DNA of 18,337 bases from Oscillospiraceae bacterium (GTDB lineage Bacteria; Bacillota; Clostridia; Oscillospirales; CAG-272), in assembly GCA_009779295.1 (NCBI GenBank), contig WREN01000009.1, forward strand, positions 1-18,337, written 5' to 3'. A program made the position numbers and the translations under genes. Positions 1-6,658 of this stretch are shown here, one piece after another. Every line of letters begins with the position of its first letter. Position 1 is the stretch's first letter. The notes beneath the pieces are model-generated. The model had not been told where the DNA came from and did not search any database. It was given only the letters and a program-made list of their open reading frames with translations.

Positions 1-2
1 AC

Positions 3-116
3 GATAGAAGAACATTATTGTTTTACATACGTTACGGTTTTACTCCAATAGCAATTCATCCTTGTGTGAATGGAAAAAATGATGTCGCGCAAGTATATTT
101 AATGAAATATTTGTAA
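3..116 (+). CDS. Probable GNAT acetyltransferase, C-terminal fragment (cut by window edge)
   Basis: An open frame enters from the left edge and stops with TAA at 114-116, giving 37 codons. It includes the stretch LLFYIRYGFTPIAIHPCVNG and ends VYLMKYL. A FYxRYGF segment followed by a final beta strand is typical of the last helix and strand of GNAT N-acetyltransferases, where it helps to hold acetyl-CoA. The 5' part lies outside the window, so the acetyl-CoA loop cannot be checked. The next gene starts 9 bases after the stop and its AGGAG ribosome binding site directly abuts this stop, so the two are probably co-transcribed. The family assignment is an inference from a short tail. Confidence 0.5.
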   Translation, partial: DRRTLLFYIRYGFTPIAIHPCVNGKNDVAQVYLMKYL

Positions 117-125
117 GGAGCAAAC

Positions 126-614
126 ATGGACTACATCATACATTCAATCAAACCGGTTTACAATCACAACTCCAAAGTGTTAATCCTCGGTACGCTTCCG
201 TCGCCGAAATCGCGGGAAGCCGGGTTCTTCTACTCCCATCCGCAAAACAGATTCTGGAAAATAATGGAGATAATATTCGGCAAACCGATCGACGAAACAA
301 TAAACGCCCGCATAGCGTTTCTGTTGGAGCACAACATTGCCATGTGGGACGTTATCAGCGAGTGCTGTATTGAGGGCGCGTCGGACGCGACGATCAAAAA
401 AGTGGTCGTGAACGATTTTTCGCACATTTTTTTGACTGCGCATATCAAAGCCGTGTTCCTGACAGGTAAAACTGCGTACAATTTGTATGAAAAATACTGC
501 GCTAAGTATCACGCCACGCCGTATTATCTGCTGCCGTCGCCGAGTTCGGCGAACTGCGCGGCGGATGTTAATAAGCTGGTGGCGGAGTATAAGAGAATTT
601 TGGAGTTTATTTAG
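126..614 (+). CDS. DNA-deoxyinosine glycosylase (hypoxanthine/uracil-DNA glycosylase superfamily)
   Basis: This 162-residue protein matches the small hypoxanthine-DNA glycosylase branch of the uracil-DNA glycosylase superfamily. These enzymes excise deaminated bases, chiefly hypoxanthine from deoxyadenosine deamination, and so start base excision repair. The N-terminal motif 1 is visible at about residues 21-44 (GTLPSPKSREAG, then YSHPQNRFW), with Asn41 in the place expected for base contact. The C-terminal motif LLPSPSSAN at 135-143 forms the second side of the active-site pocket. The length is typical. AGGAG at 116-120 precedes the ATG by 5 bases. Its stop codon overlaps the 3' end of the converging nitrilase-family gene by 8 bp, leaving no room for a separate terminator. 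The exact substrate is inferred from the family. Confidence 0.85.
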   Translation: MDYIIHSIKPVYNHNSKVLILGTLPSPKSREAGFFYSHPQNRFWKIMEIIFGKPIDETINARIAFLLEHNIAMWDVISECCIEGASDATIKKVVVNDFSHIFLTAHIKAVFLTGKTAYNLYEKYCAKYHATPYYLLPSPSSANCAADVNKLVAEYKRILEFI

Positions 615-1479
615 GTCTTTTCCCGTAAAAAATCTCATCCCAGCTTGACAAATCCCGCGTCTCCTGCAACAACGCCTTATACACCGACGGTTCACGGCAT
701 TTCTCAAGATACTTCCGGATATTCTCACTGTAATTACGGTCACCCGTGGTATGTGTGACTATTTCTTTGCCCATCTCAATTTCCACGACCTGCCAAGTAT
801 TAAAGGCATCCAGCCGCGTGATAACATCTCCGTTCGGATTGACTATACCCGTGTAAGCAATGTCAAGCATTGACCCGATCTGGCATGAAGCGACATACAT
901 CGTGTTATCAACTGCCCTCGCGCGCATTTTCAACTCCCATTGCGGGAACAACGTATCGCCGTAGAGCGGATACAATACAAGTTCCGCACCCCTGAGCCCC
1001 AAAATCCGCGCCGATTCGGGGTAATAATTATCGAAGCAAATCATAATCCCGACTTTGCCGATGTCAAGATTAAACGCAGGGAAGTCATCGCCCGACGAAA
1101 TCCCCATCATTACTTCGCCGTAAGGCAAATGAACTTTCTTAAACTCGCCGACTTCAATACCATTGCGGTCTAAAATATAAGAAGTATTGTAAATTTTATC
1201 ATCTTCTATTTTATAATCCCACGGTACAATATACGCGTTATACTCCTTCGCGAGCTGCGAACAAATATATTTCCATTCGTTATATTTTTCACAAAATTCA
1301 TCTTTGCAGTTAATAATACCATAATCCTGCGTATGCTGGTAACATTCCGGAAAGAAAACTAAATCAGCTCCGTGATCCAAACAATGTTTAGCGAGTTCAA
1401 TCAACTTATCCCATTTCTCCCGCATTGTTCCGCCCGAACGCAAATCGACTTGTATCAACCCAATTTTAGCTTTCCCCAT
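607..1479 (-). CDS. Carbon-nitrogen hydrolase (nitrilase superfamily)
   Basis: This is a nitrilase-superfamily amidase of 290 residues. These enzymes hydrolyse non-peptide C-N bonds, such as amides and N-carbamoyl compounds, through a Cys-Glu-Lys triad. All three residues are visible: Glu45 in LVFFPECYQ, Lys115 in FKKVHLPYGE and Cys148 in GIMICFDNYYPE. No signal peptide is seen, so it is cytosolic. A GTG nine bases further upstream is also in frame, but ATG at 1479 is preferred: the GGGTGA directly before it is a good ribosome binding site and contains the stop codon of the DUF4358 gene. Termination and initiation are therefore probably coupled. The substrate cannot be told from sequence. It is the third gene of the SGNH-DUF4358 operon, though it may have no functional link with them. 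Confidence 0.88.
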   Translation of the reverse strand: MGKAKIGLIQVDLRSGGTMREKWDKLIELAKHCLDHGADLVFFPECYQHTQDYGIINCKDEFCEKYNEWKYICSQLAKEYNAYIVPWDYKIEDDKIYNTSYILDRNGIEVGEFKKVHLPYGEVMMGISSGDDFPAFNLDIGKVGIMICFDNYYPESARILGLRGAELVLYPLYGDTLFPQWELKMRARAVDNTMYVASCQIGSMLDIAYTGIVNPNGDVITRLDAFNTWQVVEIEMGKEIVTHTTGDRNYSENIRKYLEKCREPSVYKALLQETRDLSSWDEIFYGKRPK

Positions 1480-1484
1480 TAATA

Positions 1485-1979
1485 TCACCCAACATATTTG
1501 TTAATAATATCCTGCACCTTTTCATTATCTATCGAAATACAATAAACAACATATTTACCGTATTGTTTCAATATCGGGTCGTCGAGCTTATACATTTCCG
1601 CCGGATTATAGTCTTTGAACGTTATTTTCTTCTTTTGCAGATAACTTTTTAAATTGTCGTATGCCGCCTTCGCGTTATCGGACGTATCACATTCGATGAT
1701 AATAATCTCCTCGGCGGTAGCGCCGCTTCCGGCGTAAACGACAATAGCTTCGCTTTTGCCGAAATTGTACAGTGTATGTATTACCGTTTCTTCGATTGAA
1801 ACGAGTTCATCGTCAAACTCCGCGTTTTCTAATAAATCGTTCCCCAACAAATTTATATTAAAATTTAAATTTGCATATTTATCACTGCTGCAACTCGTCA
1901 GGAGGATAATCGCGCACAACAAAATTATCGCGGTCCAGCGCGAACCGTTCGGTCGCGTTAGGTTCCTTTTCAATTTCAT
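1485..1979 (-). CDS. DUF4358-type lipoprotein
   Basis: A 164-residue secreted lipoprotein. A positively charged N-terminus (MKLKRNLTR) is followed by a hydrophobic stretch and the lipobox LLTSC, which places the lipidated Cys at residue 30. The mature part has the look of DUF4358 proteins: an N-terminal helix, an IEET..YNF region, then a beta strand EAIVVYAGSGATAEEI, a helix with paired Lys, and a terminal strand KYVVYCIS. The family has no known activity but often sits beside SGNH hydrolases in clostridia, as here. ATG at 1979 is preferred over the TTG at 1982. The start lies 98 bp inside the 3' end of the upstream SGNH gene, so the whole signal sequence is written in a second frame. A purine-rich GAGGAAGAAGAG precedes the start and may serve as the ribosome binding site. 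Confidence 0.75.
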   Translation of the reverse strand: MKLKRNLTRPNGSRWTAIILLCAIILLTSCSSDKYANLNFNINLLGNDLLENAEFDDELVSIEETVIHTLYNFGKSEAIVVYAGSGATAEEIIIIECDTSDNAKAAYDNLKSYLQKKKITFKDYNPAEMYKLDDPILKQYGKYVVYCISIDNEKVQDIINKYVG

Positions 1980-3081
1980 CAAAATTCTCTTCTTCCTCTA
2001 TTTGAATTTCTGTTTCCACCACAGGCGGAACATAGATAATAGGTTCTTCCCACGGATATAAATAAACTTTCTCAAAATCGACGACATGGTTTTGAAAATA
2101 TTCCAATTGCATCCGCGCAGCTTTACTGCTCATATGTACTCCGTCTCCCGCTACTAAAGTACGGTCGTTAATAAAATCGCCGTTATCATCTACAAAAATT
2201 TCGGTTAAATCAAGATAAAAAACTTCTTTGCGCATCGCAAGGTCAAGCAATAACTCATTATACCGGTATATTTTATCGTTGGTAATAGAGTCTTCGTCTT
2301 CTGATCGTGCTTTTGTTACTGGAAGAACATCCTGTATGTATATTATAACGTCGGGTATTGTTTCTTTTATATAATCAATTATGGATTCATAAGTGCGAAT
2401 AAATCCCCATTCGTTGCCAAGTTCATTCAACCCCAAAGCTATGTATACCTTTTTAAAATGATCCTTCATTAATTTTAAGGCTTCAATAATTGTGTAAGTT
2501 TTTTCCGGATCGTTAGCATCTAAAAGAAAAGAATTACTATAAACACTCCTTGTAGCCAATGAGACTGCCGAATAATTGTTTACAAGTCCGTTAAATGAAC
2601 AAAATCCATACATTCTTGAGTCGCCGATGAACACCGCGTCGTCAAAATATGATTTATCGACGGGTTCGGAAAGCGGAACAGGTTGTGTGTAATCATACGG
2701 TTCGCGCCCTACATATTGTATCGAATTCGGCGGCTGCGACGGCTTTGGAACTGTTACGATCGGATCCTGCGGCTGCGACGGCTTTGGAACTGTTACGATC
2801 GGATCCTGCGGCTGCGTGGTTTCAATAGGTAAAGTTGCAATTGGTTCAGGCTCGGTCGTCGTTTCCGGTTCGGTTTCGGGCGGAGGTTCAAGCGCCGGGT
2901 CAATCGTTTCTCCGTTTGAATTAGTTTCTAACGTTTCGTTCGGGAAATATTTTATCATATATGCAGTTTGGTCAGCAGGTATATACACGGCGGCAATAGT
3001 TACATCTGCGTTAGAGCCGATAAATATAGTTATAGAAAATAAAAGCACAAAAAAAATTGTCCCAACAATTATTTTCCTCAA
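1882..3081 (-). CDS. Secreted or membrane-anchored SGNH/GDSL hydrolase with Pro/Thr-rich linker
   Basis: A 399-residue envelope esterase or acyltransferase. Residues 5-25 form an uncleaved signal anchor or signal peptide. A low-complexity Pro/Glu/Thr linker of about 85 residues (61-145) follows and holds a 13-residue repeat, PQDPIVTVPKPSQ, present twice. The SGNH domain then shows block I GDS with nucleophile Ser155, a block III equivalent GLNE with Asn219, and block V DGVH with Asp313 and His316. These enzymes usually add or remove O-acyl groups on cell-wall glycans or lipids; the substrate here is unknown. The C-terminal tail is acidic and probably disordered. No ATG lies near the frame's start: TTG at 3081 is used because GCGGGTG sits 4 bases upstream and the membrane segment begins just after it. 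It leads a DUF4358-nitrilase operon. Confidence 0.82.
   Translation of the reverse strand: MRKIIVGTIFFVLLFSITIFIGSNADVTIAAVYIPADQTAYMIKYFPNETLETNSNGETIDPALEPPPETEPETTTEPEPIATLPIETTQPQDPIVTVPKPSQPQDPIVTVPKPSQPPNSIQYVGREPYDYTQPVPLSEPVDKSYFDDAVFIGDSRMYGFCSFNGLVNNYSAVSLATRSVYSNSFLLDANDPEKTYTIIEALKLMKDHFKKVYIALGLNELGNEWGFIRTYESIIDYIKETIPDVIIYIQDVLPVTKARSEDEDSITNDKIYRYNELLLDLAMRKEVFYLDLTEIFVDDNGDFINDRTLVAGDGVHMSSKAARMQLEYFQNHVVDFEKVYLYPWEEPIIYVPPVVETEIQIEEEENFDEIEKEPNATERFALDRDNFVVRDYPPDELQQ
2732..2816. repeat. 39-bp in-frame tandem repeat (about 2.2 copies) in the SGNH linker
   Basis: Two identical 39-bp units lie at 2732-2770 and 2771-2809, followed by a partial third that begins GGCTGCG. Each encodes 13 residues of the Pro-rich spacer between the membrane anchor and the SGNH domain. 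The exact identity of the copies suggests recent slippage or recombination, which would change linker length without breaking the frame. Confidence 0.9.
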
Positions 3082-3121
3082 TTTACACCCGCACCAATCC
3101 TTAAAAACTCTTTTAATTTGT

Positions 3122-3150
3122 ATTATAACATAATATTATAGAATATGCAA
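3122..3150 (-). promoter_or_regulatory. Predicted sigma-A promoter for the SGNH operon
   Basis: On the minus strand a -35 box TTGCAT (3150-3145) and a -10 box TATAAT (3127-3122) are separated by 17 bp. The implied start near 3115 gives a leader of about 34 nt before the TTG codon at 3081. It diverges from the nrdD promoter. Confidence 0.55.
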
Positions 3151-3155
3151 TCATA

Positions 3156-3212
3156 TTTTTGTAAATATTTCATTGATTTTTATAAATATTTCATTAATTT
3201 TTATAAATATTA
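3156..3212. repeat. Three AT-rich 21-bp direct repeats in the SGNH-nrdD intergenic region
   Basis: The unit reads TTTTTNTAAATATTTCATTN with a closing A. Copies lie at 3156-3176 and 3177-3197 with two differences between them. A shortened third copy begins at 3198 and runs about 15 bp. Two helical turns per repeat would place any bound protein on one DNA face. They lie about 90 bp upstream of the nrdD -35 box and directly behind the SGNH promoter. They could be binding sites for an unknown regulator, a curved UP-like element or simple slippage products. Confidence 0.75.
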
Positions 3213-3299
3213 TTGTTATAAAAAACTTTATCGCTTGTCAATGTACAATATGCTGATTTTTCAGGAAATTTTTTATCTATTTTGTTTTATATTTATCTA

Positions 3300-3328
3300 T
3301 TGACAAAACAATTTATATGTTATATAAT
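3300..3328 (+). promoter_or_regulatory. Consensus sigma-A promoter for nrdD-fic
   Basis: TTGACA at 3300-3305 and TATAAT at 3323-3328 are separated by exactly 17 bp, a perfect match to the vegetative consensus. The start would fall near 3335, giving a leader of about 88 nt. Such a strong promoter needs a repressor, in agreement with the NrdR-type boxes placed at and just after the start point. Confidence 0.85.
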
Positions 3329-3336
3329 AGATTTGT

Positions 3337-3388
3337 ATACTATATATCACGTAACCAAATTAAAATAACCACAATATCTTGTGGTTAT
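3337..3388. promoter_or_regulatory. Predicted NrdR operator: one strong and one weak box
   Basis: A perfect inverted repeat, ATAACCACAA-TATC-TTGTGGTTAT, fills 3365-3388. Its 16-bp core at 3369-3384 fits the NrdR box known from many bacteria (close to ACACAATATCTTGTGT). A weaker half-matching element, ATACTATATATCACGT, lies at 3337-3352, leaving 16 bp between the cores and 32 bp between centres. Paired boxes about three helical turns apart are the known NrdR arrangement. NrdR represses ribonucleotide reductase genes when dATP is plentiful. The strong palindrome is seen directly; the regulator is inferred, and no nrdR gene is in the window. Confidence 0.75.
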
Positions 3389-3422
3389 AATTTTATTTTA
3401 AGAAGGGGTGCAAACAGACTGT

Positions 3423-5759
3423 ATGATATTGAAAATTATCAAAAGGGATGGGCGTGAAGCTCCGTTCAATATTGAAAAAATAGCGAACGCGATCTTTAAG
3501 GCGGCCCAGGCGCTTGGCGGTAAAGACTATGAAAAGTCTATGGAACTTGCCTGCGAAGTTGCCGAACGGCTTGAAGTCGAATGTAAAGAAAGGGGGGGAA
3601 TTATACCAAATGTAGAGCAAATACAAGATATGGTGGAACGCGTTTTGATTGAAAACGGTCACGCCATGACAGCGAAAGAATTCATTCTCTACCGCGCGGA
3701 ACGGACAAGAATCCGCGAAATGAATACGAAACTGATGAAATTGTATGAAGACTTGACATTCCAGGATTCAGAAGAATGTGAAGTAAAACGCGAGAACGCG
3801 AATATTGACGGCGATACGGCAATGGGGACCATGTTAAAGTACGGCTCTGAAGGAGCCAAACAGTTCTATGATCTCTATATGCTTGATCCGAAGATTTCCA
3901 AGTCGTTCAGAGAAGGCGACATACACATTCACGATTTCGAATTTTACGCGCTTACGACAACTTGCTGTCAGATAGACATCGAAAAACTTTTCCAAGACGG
4001 ATTTTCAACGGGGCACGGACATTTAAGGGAACCACAGGATATACAAAGTTACAGCGCATTAGCATGTATAGCGATACAGGCAAATCAAAACGACCAGCAC
4101 GGCGGTCAGAGCATACCCAATTTTGATTACGGAATGGCACTCGGCGTAAAGAAAACATTTGTTAAAAATTTCAAACGTAACCTCGAAAAAGCATTATGCT
4201 GCGTATGTGAAGAGGAAGACACCGCAAAACTCGCGGAAAAATATTTAGAAAAGACAGGACTTGAGCCTGAACTCGGCAACGGTATTAAATTCAAAGAAGC
4301 GTTAAACTCATTATTAACTGCCAGCTACGGTGCTGAACTTGCTGCGAAAATAATTAAATTTACATATAAATATTCTCAGATTGAAATTGAACGTTCGACG
4401 TATCAAGCTATGGAGGCGCTGGTGCATAACCTTAATACGATGCACTCGCGGGCGGGCGCGCAAATCCCGTTCAGTTCCATAAACTATGGGCTTGATACGA
4501 CGCCTGAAGGACGTTTGGTTATCAAAAGTATTTTGTTAGCAACGGAGGCAGGGCTCGGGAAAGGCGAAACGCCTATATTCCCGATACAGATTTTCAAAAT
4601 TAAAGAGGGAATAAACTATAACAAGTCCGACCCGAACTACGATTTGTTTAAACTCGCGTGCAGGGTATCGGCGAAACGTCTGTTCCCGAACTTTTCGTTC
4701 CTTGACGCCCCGTTTAATCTGCAATATTATAAACCGGGCAATCACGACACGGAAATCGCTTACATGGGCTGCCGCACGCGTGTTATCGGAAACTATTACG
4801 ATAAAACGCGGCAAACCGTCGGCGGGCGCGGGAATTTGAGTTTTACGTCAATAAACCTGCCGCGGATCGCGATTCAATCTCAGGGCGACGTGGACAGATT
4901 CTTCGAGGATTTGGACCGTAAGATCGCGTTGGTCATCGATCAATTGCTCGCACGTTTCAAAATTCAATGCCAGAAAAAGGTGCGGAATTTCCCGTTCCTT
5001 ATGGGCGAAGGTATCTGGCTTGATTCTGAAAAGCTGAAGCCGGACGATATTATCGGGGAAGTATTGAAGCACGGTACGCTCGCGATAGGGTTTATAGGGC
5101 TTGCGGAAGCGCTGAAATCATTGATAGGAGTTCATCACGGTGAGAACGAGGACGCGCAGAATCTGGGGCTCGATATTATAGGGTTCATGCGGAAACGCGC
5201 TGATGAAGCCACAGTCAAATATGGTTTGAACTTTACATTGTTGGCGACGCCGGCTGAAGGTTTGTCGGGACATTTTATCAAAAAGGACAAAAAAGTATTC
5301 GGCGAACTGGAAGGCATAACAGACAAAGATTACTATACGAATTCGTTCCATGTGCCTGTGTACTACGATATGAACGCTTACGACAAGATCCGCATTGAGG
5401 CGCCGTATCACGCGCTCACCAATGCAGGTCATATCACATACGTCGAACTCGACGGCAATCCGCTTGACAACCTTGAAGCGTTCGAGCAGATCGTGCGCTA
5501 CATGAAGGAATCAGGCGTAGGCTATGGTTCGCTTAATCATCCCGTGGACAGAGACCCTGTCTGCGGTTATACCGGAATAATCGGCAATGAATGTCCGAAT
5601 TGCGGCCGCACTGAAGGTGACGGTAACGCTCCGTTCGAACGCATACGCAGGATTACGGGTTATCTCGTCGGTACGATGAAGAAGTGGAACAACGCCAAGA
5701 AGTCGGAAGAGCATGACAGGGTTAAACATACGATACGCAGCGAGATAGAACAGATATAA
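3423..5759 (+). CDS. nrdD: Anaerobic (class III) ribonucleoside-triphosphate reductase
   Basis: NrdD reduces ribonucleoside triphosphates to deoxyribonucleotides without oxygen, using a glycyl radical. The 778-residue protein has an N-terminal ATP-cone (about 1-95) that senses ATP and dATP. The catalytic barrel carries Cys182 of the TTTCC segment and Cys450 of AYMGCRTR, the place of the thiyl-radical Cys. The C-terminal part has a zinc site, with visible candidates Cys714, Cys724, Cys727 and perhaps His706. The glycyl radical is Gly746 in RITGYLVG. An in-frame GTG lies at 3408, but it overlaps the ribosome binding site AAGAAGGGGTG, so ATG at 3423 is chosen. The radical-SAM activase NrdG, needed to form the glycyl radical, is not adjacent. 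A Fic-fold gene follows after one base. NrdR-type boxes upstream suggest dNTP-responsive repression. Confidence 0.96.
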   Translation: MILKIIKRDGREAPFNIEKIANAIFKAAQALGGKDYEKSMELACEVAERLEVECKERGGIIPNVEQIQDMVERVLIENGHAMTAKEFILYRAERTRIREMNTKLMKLYEDLTFQDSEECEVKRENANIDGDTAMGTMLKYGSEGAKQFYDLYMLDPKISKSFREGDIHIHDFEFYALTTTCCQIDIEKLFQDGFSTGHGHLREPQDIQSYSALACIAIQANQNDQHGGQSIPNFDYGMALGVKKTFVKNFKRNLEKALCCVCEEEDTAKLAEKYLEKTGLEPELGNGIKFKEALNSLLTASYGAELAAKIIKFTYKYSQIEIERSTYQAMEALVHNLNTMHSRAGAQIPFSSINYGLDTTPEGRLVIKSILLATEAGLGKGETPIFPIQIFKIKEGINYNKSDPNYDLFKLACRVSAKRLFPNFSFLDAPFNLQYYKPGNHDTEIAYMGCRTRVIGNYYDKTRQTVGGRGNLSFTSINLPRIAIQSQGDVDRFFEDLDRKIALVIDQLLARFKIQCQKKVRNFPFLMGEGIWLDSEKLKPDDIIGEVLKHGTLAIGFIGLAEALKSLIGVHHGENEDAQNLGLDIIGFMRKRADEATVKYGLNFTLLATPAEGLSGHFIKKDKKVFGELEGITDKDYYTNSFHVPVYYDMNAYDKIRIEAPYHALTNAGHITYVELDGNPLDNLEAFEQIVRYMKESGVGYGSLNHPVDRDPVCGYTGIIGNECPNCGRTEGDGNAPFERIRRITGYLVGTMKKWNNAKKSEEHDRVKHTIRSEIEQI

Positions 5760-5760
5760 A

Positions 5761-6417
5761 ATGAAGCCGAAATATAACATGACGCGTGAACAAAATATAT
5801 TTGTGGCGAAGCGTAATATCGTTGACTATATCTATAAAAGCGCGAGACTTGAGGGATTGGGTGTTACTTACCCGGACACCGAAACGATATTTAACGGTAT
5901 GGCAGCGCCCGGTGTGAAAGTCGTCGATATTATCGCGGTGAATAATTTGAAACACGCGTGGCAGTTCCTGCTTGAAACGTTAGACCCGCCGCTTGATTAC
6001 GCCTATGTATGCAAGCTCAATCAGCTTGTGGGCGGGGGTAATTTGATTTACAACGCAGGTTACATCCGAACGTTGCCTGTTTCCATAGGCGGCACGAATT
6101 GGAAACCTGAAATTCCTGTTGAGGACGATGTAAAAACTACGCTGTCAGGATTCGCGGAGTTTCAAAATCCGCTTGAAAGTGCGATAGCTATCATGCTTTA
6201 CTGTATGCGCGGACAGTTCTTCCTTGACGGAAACAAACGCACCGCCATGCTTGCCGCAAACAAAGAAATGATTGCGAACGGTCAGGGAATTATCTCGATT
6301 CCCGTTGAGGGTATACCAACTTTTACACCGTTGCTTGTCAAGTTTTATGAAAGCGGTGAAGCAAGCGAAATAACCGAATTTATTTACAAAAGTTGCATTG
6401 ACGGAATAGATTTTTAA
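5761..6417 (+). CDS. Fic/Doc-fold protein with substituted catalytic His
   Basis: A 218-residue Fic-domain protein. Fic enzymes usually transfer AMP from ATP to hydroxyl groups on target proteins. The core motif is RGQFFLDGNKRTAML at 150-164: Gln152 stands where the catalytic His of HxFxDGN is expected, and Met163 replaces the final Arg of the GNxRxxR form. Asp156, Gly157, Asn158 and Arg160 are kept. An N-terminal SARLEG at 27-32 fits the (S/T)xxxE(G/N) inhibitory helix of self-inhibited Fic proteins. A flap-like hairpin lies at about 94-119. The start follows the nrdD stop by one base with little Shine-Dalgarno, so translation probably depends on nrdD. Activity may be lost, altered (Doc, for example, is a kinase) or limited to binding. 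No antitoxin gene is adjacent. Confidence 0.85.
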   Translation: MKPKYNMTREQNIFVAKRNIVDYIYKSARLEGLGVTYPDTETIFNGMAAPGVKVVDIIAVNNLKHAWQFLLETLDPPLDYAYVCKLNQLVGGGNLIYNAGYIRTLPVSIGGTNWKPEIPVEDDVKTTLSGFAEFQNPLESAIAIMLYCMRGQFFLDGNKRTAMLAANKEMIANGQGIISIPVEGIPTFTPLLVKFYESGEASEITEFIYKSCIDGIDF

Positions 6418-6432
6418 TAAATAAAAAAGCGG

Positions 6433-6460
6433 CGGAGCGTTTTAAACGCTCCGTTGTTTT
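6433..6460. terminator. Bidirectional intrinsic terminator between fic and the kinase operon
   Basis: Arms CGGAGCGTTT (6433-6442) and AAACGCTCCG (6444-6453) form a perfect 10-bp stem, extendable by G-U and G-C pairs. TTGTTTT follows on the plus strand, and a run of six A precedes it, which gives TTTTTT on the minus strand. It can end nrdD-fic as well as the opposing operon. Confidence 0.85.
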
Positions 6461-6540
6461 GCGTATGGTTTTAGCTTTTCTTCGATTGCGACGAATTCGG
6501 GGTTGTCGCGGATGGGGTCGAAAACTTTATATTTCATCAT
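6442..6540 (-). pseudogene. 32-codon remnant resembling the C-terminus of a TPR-type protein
   Basis: A short minus-strand frame from ATG at 6540 reads MMKYKVFDPIRDN, then PEFVAIEEKLKPYAKQRSV, and stops inside the terminator stem. The FDPIRDNPEF pattern resembles the usual closing motif (DPLRxxPRF) of long TPR-containing regulators. No matching upstream body is present; the frame begins where the next small frame ends. It is most likely the last piece of a deleted gene, though a small peptide cannot be excluded. Confidence 0.35.
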
Positions 6541-6614
6541 ATCAAGTGTTCCATTGAATCGTTACCTGTTCCCAACCCCAGCGGAATCTCCGGGTCGTTC
6601 GCGTAATTTGCCAT
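6537..6614 (-). pseudogene. 25-codon remnant of a small clostridial 'NDPEIPLGLG' protein
   Basis: ATG at 6614 opens MANYANDPEIPLGLG, followed by TGNDSMEHLI and a stop. The first half matches a small conserved protein of about 60 residues that I recall from clostridia (NDPEIPLGxGMALAQN then AMxxF). Here the middle and C-terminal part are missing or altered, so it looks truncated by deletion. The family memory is not verified by a search. It has no clear ribosome binding site. Confidence 0.4.
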
Positions 6615-6658
6615 GATTATTATCACTTCATGTATATTTTACACGCTGAGGTAAGAAA

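Noticed and set aside
180..743. A 187-codon minus-strand frame opposite the DNA glycosylase gene
   Set aside because: It covers the well-matched glycosylase frame and part of the nitrilase gene, is Arg-rich and low in family-like patterns, and has no ribosome binding site. It is a shadow frame.
3156..3212. Short tandem repeats considered as a CRISPR array
   Set aside because: The units touch one another with no spacers, are only 21 bp and AT-only, and no cas gene is present.
3337..3388. nrdD leader considered as a riboswitch
   Set aside because: The leader is short and its only clear structure is a palindrome with the sequence of a protein operator. I see no conserved riboswitch core.
5761..6417. 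Fic gene as a toxin-antitoxin system
   Set aside because: No small antitoxin frame lies next to it, the inhibitory motif is inside the same protein, and the catalytic His is substituted.
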